DNA of 64,000 nucleotides from Solen grandis (GCA_021229015.1 CM037777.1:23973567-24037566); one strand, 5' to 3'. Shown: positions 51,601-60,140, numbered from the stretch's first letter. Numbers and translations are program-made. Notes: generated by a model from the sequence alone, not told the origin.

Positions 51601-54600
51601 TCAGCCTGCGAGTTACTCGCAGGCTGATCTGGTTTTATGTTGTTCGCATAGGTCTTTTCATGGTATCCTCTATGAGGGAAAGGGTTAAAGCCTAAAGTAT
51701 ATGTACTACAGATTTGAAACTTCATGGATATATTAATCTGGACATGAACTTGTGCAACTGGGTATTTTTATCCAACCGTCGTTAAAGTTGACAGAGTTAT
51801 GGGCCTTTGTTTTTTTGAAAAATATGTAATTTTAGGCTTGTGACGCACGTAACTGTGAAAGTATTTGTACTACAGACGTGATACTTCATGGCTATATTAA
51901 TCAAGACATGACCTTGTGCACCTGGGTATTTTTATGCCCTTTACCCAAAAGTGAGGTATATAGATTTGCCTTTGTCCATCCATCCCAAAACTGTGACACA
52001 GGTAACTCTGAAGGTATTTGTGCTACAGACTTTGGACTTTGTTTTGGAAAATGCGACGGATGAGGGCATCTGTGTCCTCTGGACGCATTTTGAGTTCATT
52101 ATAATTGCAAATAGTGCACTGTCTTAACAACTAAGGATTCCAGAGGAATTCCCATATGTTTTAGTTAGATAAATCATGATGTGGAATGAATTAAGATGTT
52201 AATTAACCCTTTCCCTCATATAGACTCATTTTGATGCACTCAATAGGTACCACATAAAGCCTGCTCTGCAGAAAACCACAGTTAAACCTTACCAAATTTA
52301 ATTGTAAAATCCTCATTACCAGACCACTGAGGAGCAGCGAACAGCATAAAACCTGATCAGCCTGCGAGTTACTCGCGGGCTGATCTGGTTTTATGCTGTT
52401 CGCATAGGTCTTTTCATGGTATCCTCTATGAGGGAAAGGGTTAAGCATAATTTGAGGCTTTGCCCATATGAAAATTTTAAGCTAAAACATATTCAGACTT
52501 ACATCAATATATCAGTCAATATCAGCCTTATTTTATAATTAGTGGCTTGTGAGATTCACAAAGGTTTGGATTGTGCCTCAACAAGAACAAGAAATAAAAT
52601 TTGGCTTCATGTTAAAAGCAAGTTAATTACTTTGTATATTGATTAATGTCCTCCTCTTTTATACAGAGCCTGTACCAGTGAAGTCAGTGGACAACCCGTT
52701 TGCTGTACAGCGCCCTCATGCCACATCCAACATGCTGGTGCGCCAGGGATCATTCCGGGGGTTTGGGAAGCTGCAGGAGGCTTCGTCCCCATTCAAACGG
52801 ACTCTCTCACTGCGACTAAATGAGCTCCCCTCCACCCTACAGAGACAACAGGCAGTAGAGATATCCCCTCCCAAGTCAGCAGGTAGGCTCCCTGGAATGA
52901 GTCCGGTCCCAATGATGGGACAAGCTACTGCTTTGGTTTGCAGTCATTAGGTCCAGTTCTGTAATCAAACTACATCAGACCATACTTGATTTTCTGTATC
53001 AAACCTTCTCTAATGTAGGAAAATTGAAGTGAAGTTGGATCTGTATACGAAGCATATATGTTGTGTCAAGACAAGTGGCATCATTGAACCTTTCTTTTCC
53101 AAGCATGTTTCTAGCAGGAGTATTCATCACTTTCAGTGATAGCTTCTGTTGAAGGTAAGGTATACCATGTTAACCCTTTCCCTCATAGAGGAAACCATGA
53201 AAAGACCTATGCGAACAGCATAAAACCAGATCAGCCTGCGAGTAACTCGCAGGCTGATCAGGTTTTATGCTGTTCGCTGCTCCTCAGTGGTCTGGAAATG
53301 AGGATTTTGTAATTAAATTTGGTAAGGTTTAACTGTGGTTTTCTGCAGGTCAGGCTTTATGTGGTACCTATTGAGTGCGTCTATATGAGGGAAAGGGTTA
53401 AGTCAGGTTGGGTACCGGTGTCACACGTTACCATTAGTTGATGACATAACTTAGACTGTGGGTAGATGCATGAATGTTTGCGTTGATATTACATGACAAG
53501 GGATTGTTGTTACATTTTCACCACAGACATGGATACAATTATGGTCCTCCTGGCAATGTTTGTAGTTTAAGTTCTGTTGTAATCAGAAGAAGACCTCCAC
53601 TTAGATATAGACATTTGTGTGACATACACTGTTCATGTCCACATGATGTTAGGATGCTGTTTTCTGTATGTGCAGGCCTGAACAACAATGGTATTATAGA
53701 AGAGGTGCCTTCCCCAGAAACTGAGGACTCCATCACCCAGATGTGTCAGCAGCTGACCCAGGGGCTCTCCTCCCTCTCAGAGGACCCCTTTGCCTCAGCC
53801 CCGCTGCAGCAGCCTCCTGCCGCCTCTCACATGCCAGGACTTGTCAAGCAACACTCCATGCCAGCAACATTCCACTCATCTGGGCCAGGTAAGACTTGTT
53901 TCAAACATTTATGTCAGTTTGAATAGTTGCTCAGATGCAGGGGTGTCAGTAAGAGTCAGGAGTGGTAACTGAGCATCCTGTCCTAGATAATGATCTCTGA
54001 TAAACAAAAATTAAGACACCAAGTTGAGGGTCTAATCTAATCCTTAGCATCCCACGTCAGAAGGTCATTCAAGCATTTGCATGATTCAATGGCTGTACAC
54101 CATTTTCTGCATAGTTCCTCCCCCAAATGTTTGTTGACTTACAAAGCTTTTAAAGGAGTAGTAATGTCCATGTACGTTTTACTTGTTAAAATTTTGTACA
54201 CCTTTCCATCGGTTGGACAGGTATAGCTATTTATTTAAAGGGTCTGTTGTTATGCCAGTTATCTTCATATTATTCTGATCTCCTGTCATGGCATTCTTAA
54301 GTAGTAAAAAGTGGTATTGGTTACTCGCTGCTTGGCACTATGGGTAAAGGTTAGTTCCGGGGCTAATGGCATATCACAGTAAGGCAGTAAAGGAAAATGC
54401 TTTTGATGTGTGTGTATATGTCCAGATGCAAATGATCCAGCAAAATCCATTACATGATTCATATGGTATTATTCATGATAGGTCCCCTCTAAAATGGTGA
54501 ACTACAATAAATATCTTTACTGTTATATATCCAAAGCAGTTCAACAAATGCAATTTATTAGTCCCCTACCGGTGTTTACACCGGAGGGGACTATAGGTTT

Positions 54601-56388
54601 GCCCTCCGTCTGTCCGTCCGTCCGTCCGTCTGTCCGCTCAAATCTGGATCCCGCGATAACTTAATAACTAAGCAAGCTAACTTGATGAAACTTGGTATAT
54701 GACTAGATGGCAATGTGTAGATTATGCACGTCATTTTATTTTTGTTCTTCGACTAAAATTGTGGTTGCTATGGTAACGGAAATAGTGAAAATATGGCAAA
54801 AATGGGATCCCGCAATAACTAAGCAAGCTAACTTGATGAAACTTGGTATATGACTAGATGGCAATGTGTAGATTATGCACATCATTTTATTTTTGTTCTT
54901 TGACTAAAATTGTGGTTGCTATGGTAACGGAAATAGTGAAAATATGGCAAAAATGAGATCCCGCGATAACTAAGCAAGCTAACTTGATGAAACTTGGTAT
55001 ATGACTAGATGGCAATGTGTAGATTATGCACGTCATTTTATTTTTGTTCTTCGACTAAAATTGTGGTTGCTATGGTAATGGAAATAGTGAAAATATGGCA
55101 AAAATGGGACCCCGCGATAACTAAGCAAGCTAACTTGATGAAACTTGCTATATGACTAGATGGCAATGTGTAGATTATGCACATCATTTTATTTTTGTTC
55201 TTCGACTAAAATTGTGGTTGCTATGGTAACGGAAATAGTGAAAATATGGCAAAAAATGGGTTCCCGCGATAACTAAGCAAGCAAACTTTATGAAACTTGG
55301 TATATGACTAGATGGCAATGTGTAGATTATGCACTTCATTTTATTTTTGTTCTTCGACTAAAATTGTGGTTGCTATGGTAACGGAAATAGTGAAAATATG
55401 GCAAAAAATGGGATTGATTACCATATTGAGTCAAGGTGGAGCCGGAAGGGGGACTTTATGTGTTGCATACAACACCAGTTACTTGTTTATTTATAGATGG
55501 AGATTGTCTTAAATAATATTATTTTGCCTCTGTCTTTTTTAGTTAGTAATGAGTGTATATTTGTATGGTGTAGTTCCCTTTGAGAAATCTTCCCTAAAAT
55601 GGGTTTTTGCTTATACTTTTGTCTGAAAATATAATTTCTAAGTCACTGTGATTAGGTGACCAAGTCTGATGAAGTAAACTGTAACTCCTAGCATCAGGTC
55701 TTCTGTCACCAGTTTATTAATCATGAACTAGAAACAGTTTAAACAAAAAGGATGTTAAAATCATCTGAATCTGAGCACAGTAAGCCCATTGTTCAATTGC
55801 CTGTATGGCAGTTGTTATGTAGCTTCTCCATGTTTTGTTCCAGTGGCACACCCACCCCCACCTGTACACCAGACAAACCCATGGGCAATGCCCGGTTCTA
55901 CAGTTATTGGAGCATCCAGGGGTGAGGCATTTCCCACCCCAACCTCCACCAATCCTTTCCTGTCCCAGACCCAGGGAAGCACCAGTGTGTCGGCGGGAGG
56001 GGCAACCCCTCACCTGCAGCAGCATGCCCGCAGCCATTCCATAGACACCAGTAATGTGTCCTGGCAGTCCGACGCAGCTGCCCGCAAACAGACTCTCCTA
56101 CAAATGGCACACCATCAGAGTTTTCAGTTGAACGGGGCGAGTTCCTCTTCCAACAATGGTTGGCCTGCCAACACAGACTGGGCTACTAGCTCCCCCTCAC
56201 AAACCACTCCTGTAGCCAATACAAACAGTTCCGCGGTCCAGCCCAGTGCTGGCAGTGTCACTGAGGATACGTTTGATCCATTTGATGTAGCATGGGCGGC
56301 AAAAACCACAAATAAAAAAGAAGGGACTCAAAGTGCCGGCAACCCGTTTGCAACGAAAACTGTGACAACATATAAAGTGGAGTTGTGA
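23533..56388 (+). CDS. numb: Numb endocytic adaptor, seven exons seen (5' exon missing)
   Basis: Joined exons: 23533-23607, 25688-25765, 28700-28840, 50845-51043, 52667-52882, 53676-53888, 55844-56388, giving 488 residues plus a TGA stop. Phases agree (0,0,0,1,1,1). Residues ~1-140 form most of a PTB domain ([71 protein letters not shown]). Then come conserved phosphorylation sites ([36 protein letters not shown]), endocytic motifs NPF (three) and DPF (two), and the C-terminal GNPFATKTV. In animals Numb is a membrane-associated, asymmetrically inherited adaptor that binds AP-2/EHD-type endocytic proteins and restrains Notch; the serines are targets of aPKC-type kinases. The PTB residues closely match insect Numb. 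Missing: the N-terminus and first PTB residues, presumably on an upstream exon. NUMB-like duplicates are vertebrate-specific, so numb is the natural name. Confidence 0.95.
23608..25687 (+). other. numb intron with MITE-end satellite
   Basis: GT-AG intron of 2.1 kb. Contains the array at 23959-24339; no other coding sequence seen. Confidence 0.85.
23959..24339 (-). repeat. tandem array of MITE-1 terminus, ~14 copies
   Basis: Direct repeats of TTAACCCTTTCCCTCATATA plus GACTCAT (27 bp unit). This is the terminal inverted repeat plus a few internal bases of MITE-1, with no MITE body present. Variant units read ATACAGACTGC, ATATGTTTCTC and CTTATAGATTC. Confidence 0.95.
25688..25765 (+). CDS. numb: numb exon: PTB middle strands
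   Basis: 26 codons, [20 protein letters not shown] to ISK, between TTATTGCAG and GTGAGT. Phase 0. [11 protein letters not shown] matches the Numb PTB pattern VS-DGLRVVD. Confidence 0.95.
25917..26530. mobile_element. long-terminal-inverted-repeat element in numb intron
   Basis: The left arm (from ATCACGGTGTATAACCATAT, 25919 to about 26150) is the diverged reverse complement of the right arm (about 26300 to ATGCACCGTGTATAT, 26528). Shared blocks include GGCTCTCT, TCTCTGCCATWAACAC and AAAGTGACCAATGGT. The mirrored short open frames at 25877-26182 (+) and 26258-26488 (minus) are products of this symmetry, not genes. The transcript could fold into a ~220 bp imperfect duplex. Confidence 0.85.
26531..28699 (+). 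other. numb intron, no further gene
   Basis: Rest of the intron before the 28700 exon. A tRNA-like fragment (GGGTAGCTCATTCAGTAGAG, 27956-27975) looks like an A-box-bearing SINE head without a good B box. Nothing else recognised. Confidence 0.6.
28700..28840 (+). CDS. numb: numb exon: PTB core, [15 protein letters not shown] block
   Basis: 47 codons between TGTTTCAG and GTAATT. Encodes [34 protein letters not shown] and LAVKES, almost identical to insect and vertebrate Numb. Phase 0 at both ends. The open frame running on to 28945 is intron read-through. Confidence 0.97.
29776..30017 (+). mobile_element. MITE-1 copy C
   Basis: Full-length, TTAA-bounded, intact hairpin. Serves well as the reference copy: inverted ends CCCTTTCCCTCATA / TATGAGGGAAAGGG, with central arms GCGAACAGCATAAAACC and GGTTTTATGCTGTTCGC around a CAGCCTGCGAGT / ACTCGCAGGCTG palindrome. 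Confidence 0.96.
30014..30230. mobile_element. MITE-2 copy sharing TTAA with MITE-1 C
   Basis: Begins TTAACCTTTAACCTCATGAA and ends GGGTAAAAGGTTAA. The central hairpin has decayed (gaccctggagctg). Its left TTAA is the right TTAA of MITE-1 copy C. Confidence 0.75.
30730..30995. mobile_element. MITE-2 copy with internal triplication
   Basis: Starts TAACCCTTTACCTCATTTAG and ends CATGAGGTAAAAGGTTAA. The segment GGTCTTCTAGGAGCTGTCTG is tandemly repeated in the middle. Confidence 0.8.
31588..31628. repeat. poly-A then poly-T run
   Basis: About 23 A, a short AT spacer, then about 8 T. Confidence 0.9.
33710..33952 (+). mobile_element. MITE-1 copy D
   Basis: Full-length, TTAA-bounded, hairpin present. 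It has an extra GCT in CGCTGCTGCTCCTCAG compared with copy C. Confidence 0.95.
33957..34070. mobile_element. MITE-2 fragment abutting MITE-1 D
   Basis: Starts TTGAACCCTTTACTTCATAC 4 bp after copy D and includes CAGACCCAGATCAGACAGCT. The right part is degraded. Confidence 0.65.
37440..37665. mobile_element. MITE-2 copy, diverged
   Basis: Contains AAACAGAGCAGACCCAGATC, a hairpin core (CTCCCACTGGAGCTGTCTGA), GTTTGCTCATGCAATAGTGT and a GAGTATTCATGAG end. The terminal TTAA has been lost. Confidence 0.65.
38483..38854 (-). other. unrecognised open frame of up to 123 codons
   Basis: Minus-strand frame without internal stops. The peptide includes [20 protein letters not shown] and [17 protein letters not shown], which is less biased than translated AT-rich DNA. 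It might be a fragment of a retroelement or an unknown protein. I cannot assign a family; no splice-bounded neighbour is evident and the first codon in this range is not ATG. Confidence 0.2.
38964..39020 (+). repeat. G-rich tract
   Basis: Dense G-runs (GGGAGGGGGGTGGGGTGG and following) that fit a G-quadruplex pattern on the numb coding strand. Confidence 0.7.
40013..40990 (+). mobile_element. internally repeated element R1, copy 2
   Basis: Same start (AGCTTGACTATTCGAAGAAT) and end (GTGTGCTGTCCTCTGACAGC-TCTTGTT) as the copy at 19648, with about five ~150 bp internal units. Confidence 0.85.
41614..42890 (+). mobile_element. tandem-unit element with GTCCGTCC head, interrupted
   Basis: Head TATGCCCCGCCAACTTCGGT with GTCCGTGCCTCTGTCCGTCC, then two ~160 bp units starting CCTCAGGTTTACCTTTGC, containing CTGTGACC and CACGGTTGGATGAA. 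The second unit is split by the element at 41937-42794. The architecture resembles bivalve pearl-like (Helitron-related) elements. Confidence 0.65.
41935..42796. mobile_element. TA-flanked DNA element nested in a repeat unit
   Basis: The left end TA|CCGTATTTACTCGACTATAA-GAC and the right end GTCTTTTAGTCGAGTAAATACGG|TA are inverted repeats of ~23 bp flanked by TA. A second, subterminal pair of TATAAGACGGG-like motifs lies just inside (41970, 42030). About 860 bp, no transposase. TA duplication and end type suggest a Tc1/mariner-pogo relative, but this is an inference. Confidence 0.8.
43111..44373 (+). repeat. 28 bp minisatellite, about 45 copies
   Basis: Unit ATTGTGGGGGAGGGACATTT followed by TTATGCTG, with variants GTGAGGGAGG, GTGGGGAGG and GAGGAACATT. 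Highly homogeneous, G-rich on the numb coding strand, inside the 22 kb intron. Confidence 0.97.
44588..45190 (+). mobile_element. internally repeated element R1, copy 3
   Basis: Diverged start (AGCTTAAAAGGAAAGAGAGG) with internal motifs GGTTAAAGTTTTGCAT and CTTATATCTTAAG. Ends GCGTGTCCTTTGACAGCTCT. Confidence 0.75.
45590..45643. repeat. (CT)n microsatellite
   Basis: About 27 CT units. The minus-strand frame reading it as (ER)n is not a gene. Confidence 0.97.
46295..46317. repeat. (GT)n microsatellite
   Basis: About 11 GT units after a T run. Confidence 0.9.
47036..47202 (+). other. possible alternative numb 3' exon or stray ORF
   Basis: Open frame ending at TAA 47200-47202. The peptide includes [20 protein letters not shown] and [20 protein letters not shown], unlike random AT-rich translation. 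Potential acceptors are GATCTGCAG (47028-47036) and GTGTCCCAG. If joined after the 28700-28840 exon it would end Numb inside the PTB domain. No polyadenylation signal was checked as convincing. Confidence 0.2.
50447..50663. mobile_element. MITE-2 copy just upstream of a numb exon
   Basis: TTAA-bounded; TTAACCCTATACATCATAAA at the left, GATCAGACAACTCCTTTCTT and GAGCAGTCTGATCAGGGTCA as hairpin arms, end CAAAAAGGTTTAA. It sits ~180 bp before the exon at 50845. Confidence 0.8.
50845..51043 (+). CDS. numb: numb exon: PTB C-terminal helix and first phosphosite
   Basis: 66 codons plus one base, between TTTTACATGCAG and a weak GTTAGC donor. [20 protein letters not shown] is the C-terminal PTB helix; [15 protein letters not shown] follows and corresponds to the conserved serine site after the PTB domain in fly Numb. 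Phase 0 in, phase 1 out. Confidence 0.95.
51044..51318 (+). repeat. ~48 bp minisatellite starting at the numb splice donor
   Basis: About five direct repeats of GGTTAGCTTAAGGGTGGGGG plus GTAGAAGGGACAAAAAGGCAGTGGCT. The first GGTTAGCT is the exon's own donor; later units repeat CTGGTTAGCT. Confidence 0.9.
51447..51688 (-). mobile_element. MITE-1 copy E
   Basis: Full-length, TTAA-bounded, reverse orientation, intact hairpin, in the intron before the 52667 exon. Confidence 0.95.
51690..52080 (+). repeat. two diverged ~150-190 bp direct units
   Basis: Repeats of AAGTATATGTACTACAGA / AAGTATTTGTACTACAGA, then AACTTGTGCAACTGGGTATT / ACCTTGTGCACCTGGGTATT. A third partial unit with a TTTGTCCATCCATCCC head belongs to the GTCCGTCC-type repeats. 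Confidence 0.7.
52203..52444 (-). mobile_element. MITE-1 copy F
   Basis: Full-length, TTAA-bounded, reverse orientation, ending 222 bp before the numb exon at 52667. The 81-codon minus frame inside it is repeat-borne and not a gene. Confidence 0.96.
52667..52882 (+). CDS. numb: numb exon: NumbF region with two phosphosites and NPF
   Basis: 216 bp, phase 1 in and out. Encodes [18 protein letters not shown] and [20 protein letters not shown]. The last two match the conserved human NUMB serine sites ([21 protein letters not shown]) phosphorylated by aPKC/CaMK-type kinases to release Numb from membrane. Donor GTAGGC. Because both ends are phase 1 and the length is divisible by three, skipping this exon would keep the frame. 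Confidence 0.96.
53170..53401 (+). mobile_element. MITE-1 copy G
   Basis: TTAA-bounded, forward orientation, intact hairpin, 10 bp deletion near the right end (TCAAAATGAG missing). Starts 288 bp after the numb exon ending at 52882. Confidence 0.95.
53676..53888 (+). CDS. numb: numb exon: DPF-containing linker
   Basis: 213 bp, phase 1 in and out (skippable in frame). Encodes [20 protein letters not shown] then Pro/Gln-rich sequence. DPF is an AP-2 alpha-ear binding motif. Acceptor TGTGCAG, donor GTAAGA. Confidence 0.93.
53889..55843 (+). other. last numb intron with tandem-unit element
   Basis: Contains the element at 54560-55480; no other coding sequence was recognised. Confidence 0.8.
54560..55480 (+). 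mobile_element. element with terminal hairpin and five ~150 bp tandem units
   Basis: Begins with a palindrome AGTCCCCTACCGGTG-TTTA-CACCGGAGGGGACT (54560-54592) and (GTCC)n, followed by about five nearly identical units containing AACTAAGCAAGCTAACTTGA, AGATGGCAATGTGTAGATTA and TGGTTGCTATGGTAACGGAA. No coding capacity. The architecture is like Helitron-related bivalve repeats; I infer this rather than show it. Confidence 0.85.
55844..56388 (+). CDS. numb: numb terminal exon
   Basis: 545 bp from TTGTTCCAG to TGA at 56386-56388. Ser/Thr/Pro/Gln-rich tail with [24 protein letters not shown] (AP-2-type DPF) and the C-terminal [16 protein letters not shown] (EH-domain-binding NPF). The antisense open frames here (55717-56309) are shadows. 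Confidence 0.96.
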
Positions 56389-57418
56389 TCAAAGTTGTGT
56401 GAAAAAATGTGACAATTCAAATGTGTAGTTCATGAAATGATTACTTTGTGCTTTTGTATCCGGGGTTGGAGTTTCAAGATGCCAGGCTCTTAATCCATAC
56501 ATAGATCATTTTGAAAGATTTTATAATAAGAATGAGTGGGATATTTTAAAGCTTATATATATATTACAATGTATTTTTAGAATGGTGAAAGTTTACAGAG
56601 TATTGGTAAAAGAAGGAGGGTTATCTTATTACAGTTTCTTACCATTTTTTATTTCTTTATAAACTCTTACTATAATTTATCCAAAATGAGTTTTATATTT
56701 TGTCAAATTAATTTTAAGTGAGTTACTTATAGTGTTCATTTTTGATTTTTTTTTTGATTTCAAAGAGCTGTAGTTTGGGTATATATCATTTCCAAATGAT
56801 AGCTTCATTGGATTTTAGGTCAAATACTTAAAAGAATTGTCACCAGGATGAACAAAGTTTTCCTATCTTTTTATTTTAAGTGTGAAGTATTTTTAAAAAG
56901 CTTACACAAGGGTTTTCTTGCCTTTTCTTCCATTCACACTATTTTATTTTTTGCCAGTGATTTTTTACATTTAGATAGACTCTACTTTGTAAGGTTTTAT
57001 GAGATAGGCATATTTTATCATTTGGTTTTATAATATGGATTCCCCTGTGATGGGCAAACAGTTAACATTTTCATTAATTGTTGCTCTCCAACTCTGGCAG
57101 TCATAGGCCAAATTTTACCAAACTTGGTCACAATGTTTATTGGTACAGTTATTACAACCACTGTACTGTTATGGCCCTTGTTCTATAAAATTTGAATACA
57201 TAATAACCCAATTTAGCACTCATGTTGTTTTCAAAAGGAAAAAAATGGCAGTTTAGCTGGAAATCCTTTTTACATTTATGATTTATACTTTTTCAATAAT
57301 CTTTTAAAAGATTTAATAATAGCCTTTTCTGCTGATAGTGCAGCCTACAGTGTGGTCAAGATTTGCTCATTTTGGCTATAAGCTAGGCCTTTTCTGTTCA
57401 GGTTTACCTAACCAGGCT
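56389..57418 (+). other. probable numb 3' UTR and downstream
   Basis: AT-rich, U-rich in the transcript (e.g. 56740-56760). I see no AATAAA in the first kilobase, so the cleavage site is unknown; the first clear AATAAA is near 59879. Confidence 0.5.
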
Positions 57419-57659
57419 TTAACCCTTTCCCTCATATATACTCATTTAAACGCCCTCAATAGGTATCACATAAAGCCTGATCTGCAGAAAACCACAGTTA
57501 AACCTTACCAGATTTAATTACAAAATCCTCATTTCCAGACCACTGAGGAGCAGCAAACAGCATAAAACCTGATCAGCCTGCGAGTTACTTGCAGGCTGAT
57601 CTGGTTTTATGCTGTTTGCATAGGTCTTTTCATGGTTTCCTCTATGGGGAAAGGGTTAA
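57419..57659 (-). mobile_element. MITE-1 copy H
   Basis: Full-length, TTAA-bounded, reverse orientation, hairpin intact, 1 kb after the numb stop and possibly within its 3' UTR. Confidence 0.95.
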
Positions 57660-58319
57660 CTCTGGTCTCTTATTTATCCATTCTACTTTCTGATGCTAAA
57701 AAAATTCCATCTTCCTACATTAGATTGATGTATGGCATATTTTATGTGATTATGAATTCTTTAAGAATTAAAATGACTTGGTGATAGGTTATTTATATGG
57801 GAAATTATGTTATCAGAAGGTGATTTCTATAGCAGCATATTATTGCTTGCCCACATTTTTCAGTGATATACTGCTATCCCTTTAAGTTAAGAGCAAAACC
57901 AGCCAAAAGTCTGTGTAACACAAAACCATACTTACATTAATTCATCTCATCTTGATAACGATCCATCATGTTCATGATGGTCTAAGTCAGTGAAGTTGTT
58001 GTAAGGTCTAATACTACATATATCTATTGATGTCATTCATGCAGCTTTGTCATTCATGTAACTGACCAAGAGTTATTGATTTCGTTGTATTTTCATCCTC
58101 AAAGTGAGTGGGTAAATGTGTCAGATAGATACAGGGTGGTTGGCAGGAGGAAACATGTAGACTGAGGGCGTGTGTGAGCAGGACTTATTACTGTCATATT
58201 CTGTGTGACTATTCTGGTATTGAAAGCCTAACTCTCAAGACATATTCTAACAACTTGAGAAACCTTGAAATAGTCAAGTAATTGAGGAATACCTACTCAG
58301 GGTAATCAAGTTTCACTGC
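57660..58319. other. non-coding downstream DNA
   Basis: Nothing recognised. Confidence 0.5.
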
Positions 58320-58359
58320 ACTGGTTCCCGTGAAGGGCTGTTACAGTCAGTATTGGTTC

Positions 58360-58745
58360 TCTTGAAGGTTGTTACAGCCTGTACTGGTTCCCAAGGAAAG
58401 ATTTTACAGCCTGAAATGTTCACATGAAGGGTTTTTAAGGTCATTAAAGGTTCCCATGGCAGGCTGTTTCAGTACTTCCTGGTTCCCATGGCAGGCTGTT
58501 TCAGTACTTCTTGGTTCCCATGGCAGGCTGTTTCAGTACTTCCTGGTTCCCAGCGAAGGCTGTGGGTCTTTACAGGTTCCTGTTGAATAATGATACAGTC
58601 TTGGTTGCTATTGTTCTTGTTCCTATGGAAGGTTGGTACAATCTGTTCTTGTTCCTATGGAAGGTTGGTACAATCTGTTCTTGTTCCTATGGAAGGTTGG
58701 TGCAATCTGTACTGGTATCCATGGGAGGTTTGTACGGGCTTGTTC
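58360..58745 (+). repeat. two adjoining minisatellites
   Basis: First a 36 bp unit (GGTTCCCATGGCAGGCTGTT + TCAGTACTTCCT) in about three near-perfect copies, then a ~31 bp unit (TTGTTCCTATGGAAGGTTGG + TACAATCTGTTC) in three to four copies. The two units share a TTCCYATGG core, so one may derive from the other. Overlapping open frames (58369-58887) are repeat-encoded. Confidence 0.92.
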
Positions 58746-59388
58746 CAATATTGGTTGTGATGTTTGCCTGAAATTGAGGAGTGAATATGGGTTTCCTGTC
58801 TTGACATGTGTTTCTGTGTTAGTGACCAACATCATATCATATTTATTTTTTTCTTTTTTACATTGCAGACTAGTAAATTTTAGTTAGTTATGAAAAGTTT
58901 ACTTTACAAATTGTTGTTCTTATTTTTCAATAACCTATGTATACAAAGACATGCATATGATAAGTGTTAAAGATATACCTCTGTAAATGTTCAAATGTGT
59001 TGTGATTATACTGATGAATTTTAAGTGAATTATTTTACTCTGAAGTAGTTATATAACATGTACTCAGCTTTGTGTTGCATTGCTGAGATAACTGAATGAA
59101 ATGTAAAATTAGCAAGGGACACAATATTCACATAATTGGAGAATGAATTATGATTACCTCCCCTGTTACTGCATTTGTTGTAAATGATGAAATTTTACCC
59201 AGGAAAACAATCAGACATTCAAAACTCTTTTTATTTTAATGACCAGTTAAGGTAACTTATGAAGAGGTATACTGGAATATATGCATATTATTATGTAATG
59301 AAAAAATGTATTGGATTAAACAGCTTTAAATTTTAACTTTTGTATTCAAGAATGTTTTAGTACCTTACAAAAGATTTTTTAGTTGTTT

Positions 59389-59652
59389 TAGCTCGACTAT
59401 ATAAAGTAAGATGAGCTTTTCTAATCACCCAGGCGTTGGCATCAGTGTTGGCATTACATCTTGGTTAAGGCTTTGCATGCACTTTACTGTCATGCATAAT
59501 ATCTTAGTAACCAGCATTACTCATTGATTTAATACTTCACTAAGGTCTTCATTGACATTAAGCAAGTAAGATAACTTTTGACCAAACTTTATACAAGTTT
59601 TTAAATAATAATAAGCAGAATAGTCGAGCGCGCTGTCCTATAGACAGTTCTT
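59389..59652 (+). mobile_element. internally repeated element R1, short copy 4
   Basis: Starts TAGCTCGACTATATAAAGTA and ends GTCGAGCGCGCTGTCCTATA-GACAGTTCTTGTT, with only about one internal unit. It shows the R1 termini best. Confidence 0.8.
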
Positions 59653-59944
59653 GTTATTTTCACTTTGCTACTAAGCTGACCATGCTGGTCAGCTGTGTCA
59701 GTGTGAGCCATGTTGTGATACAGAACTAGGTGTGTGGAGTGTCACGCAGACCACTCCACCCAGGTCGGGTTAGGATCCCAGATCTTGCTGCCTTCCTCTT
59801 TATTGGTTACATACTGCTCCAGCAAATGGTCAAGTTTGGATGACCAGATGTGTTTATTTAAGCTGATGTGCTTATCTCAATAAATAAAGAGTCACAAAGC
59901 TGATCTAACATGACAAGTTTTTTATGAAAGCTTTGTACTAACCT

Positions 59945-60140
59945 TAATGCTTTACTTCATACAGTCTGTTGCAGCTCTGGCAAACAGAGCAGATAAACAG
60001 TTCCTTCCAGGTGCAGTGTGATCAGGGTCTCCTCTGTTTATTGATAGTGTGGCTCAGATTATACGGAGTCTGTATGTCAAAGAAAAGTCCACCGTTTCAG
60101 TAACTACTTAAGTCAGTCAGTTAACATTCATCAAGTGATA
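59945..60140. mobile_element. MITE-2 copy, diverged
   Basis: TTAATGCTTTACTTCATACA at left, GGCAAACAGAGCAGATAAAC, GATCAGGGTCTCCTCTGTTT, then CAGTTAACATTCATCAAG. Confidence 0.65.

Noticed and set aside
52203..52448. 81-codon minus-strand open frame
   Set aside because: It lies wholly inside MITE-1 copy F and is repeated with indels in the other copies, so it is not a gene.
55717..56309. Antisense open frames opposite the last numb exon
   Set aside because: They are shadows of a GC-rich coding exon whose + strand frame is clearly Numb.
58369..58887. Overlapping open frames with Trp-Phe-Pro or Val-Pro-Met-Glu repeats
   Set aside because: They are translations of the two minisatellites.
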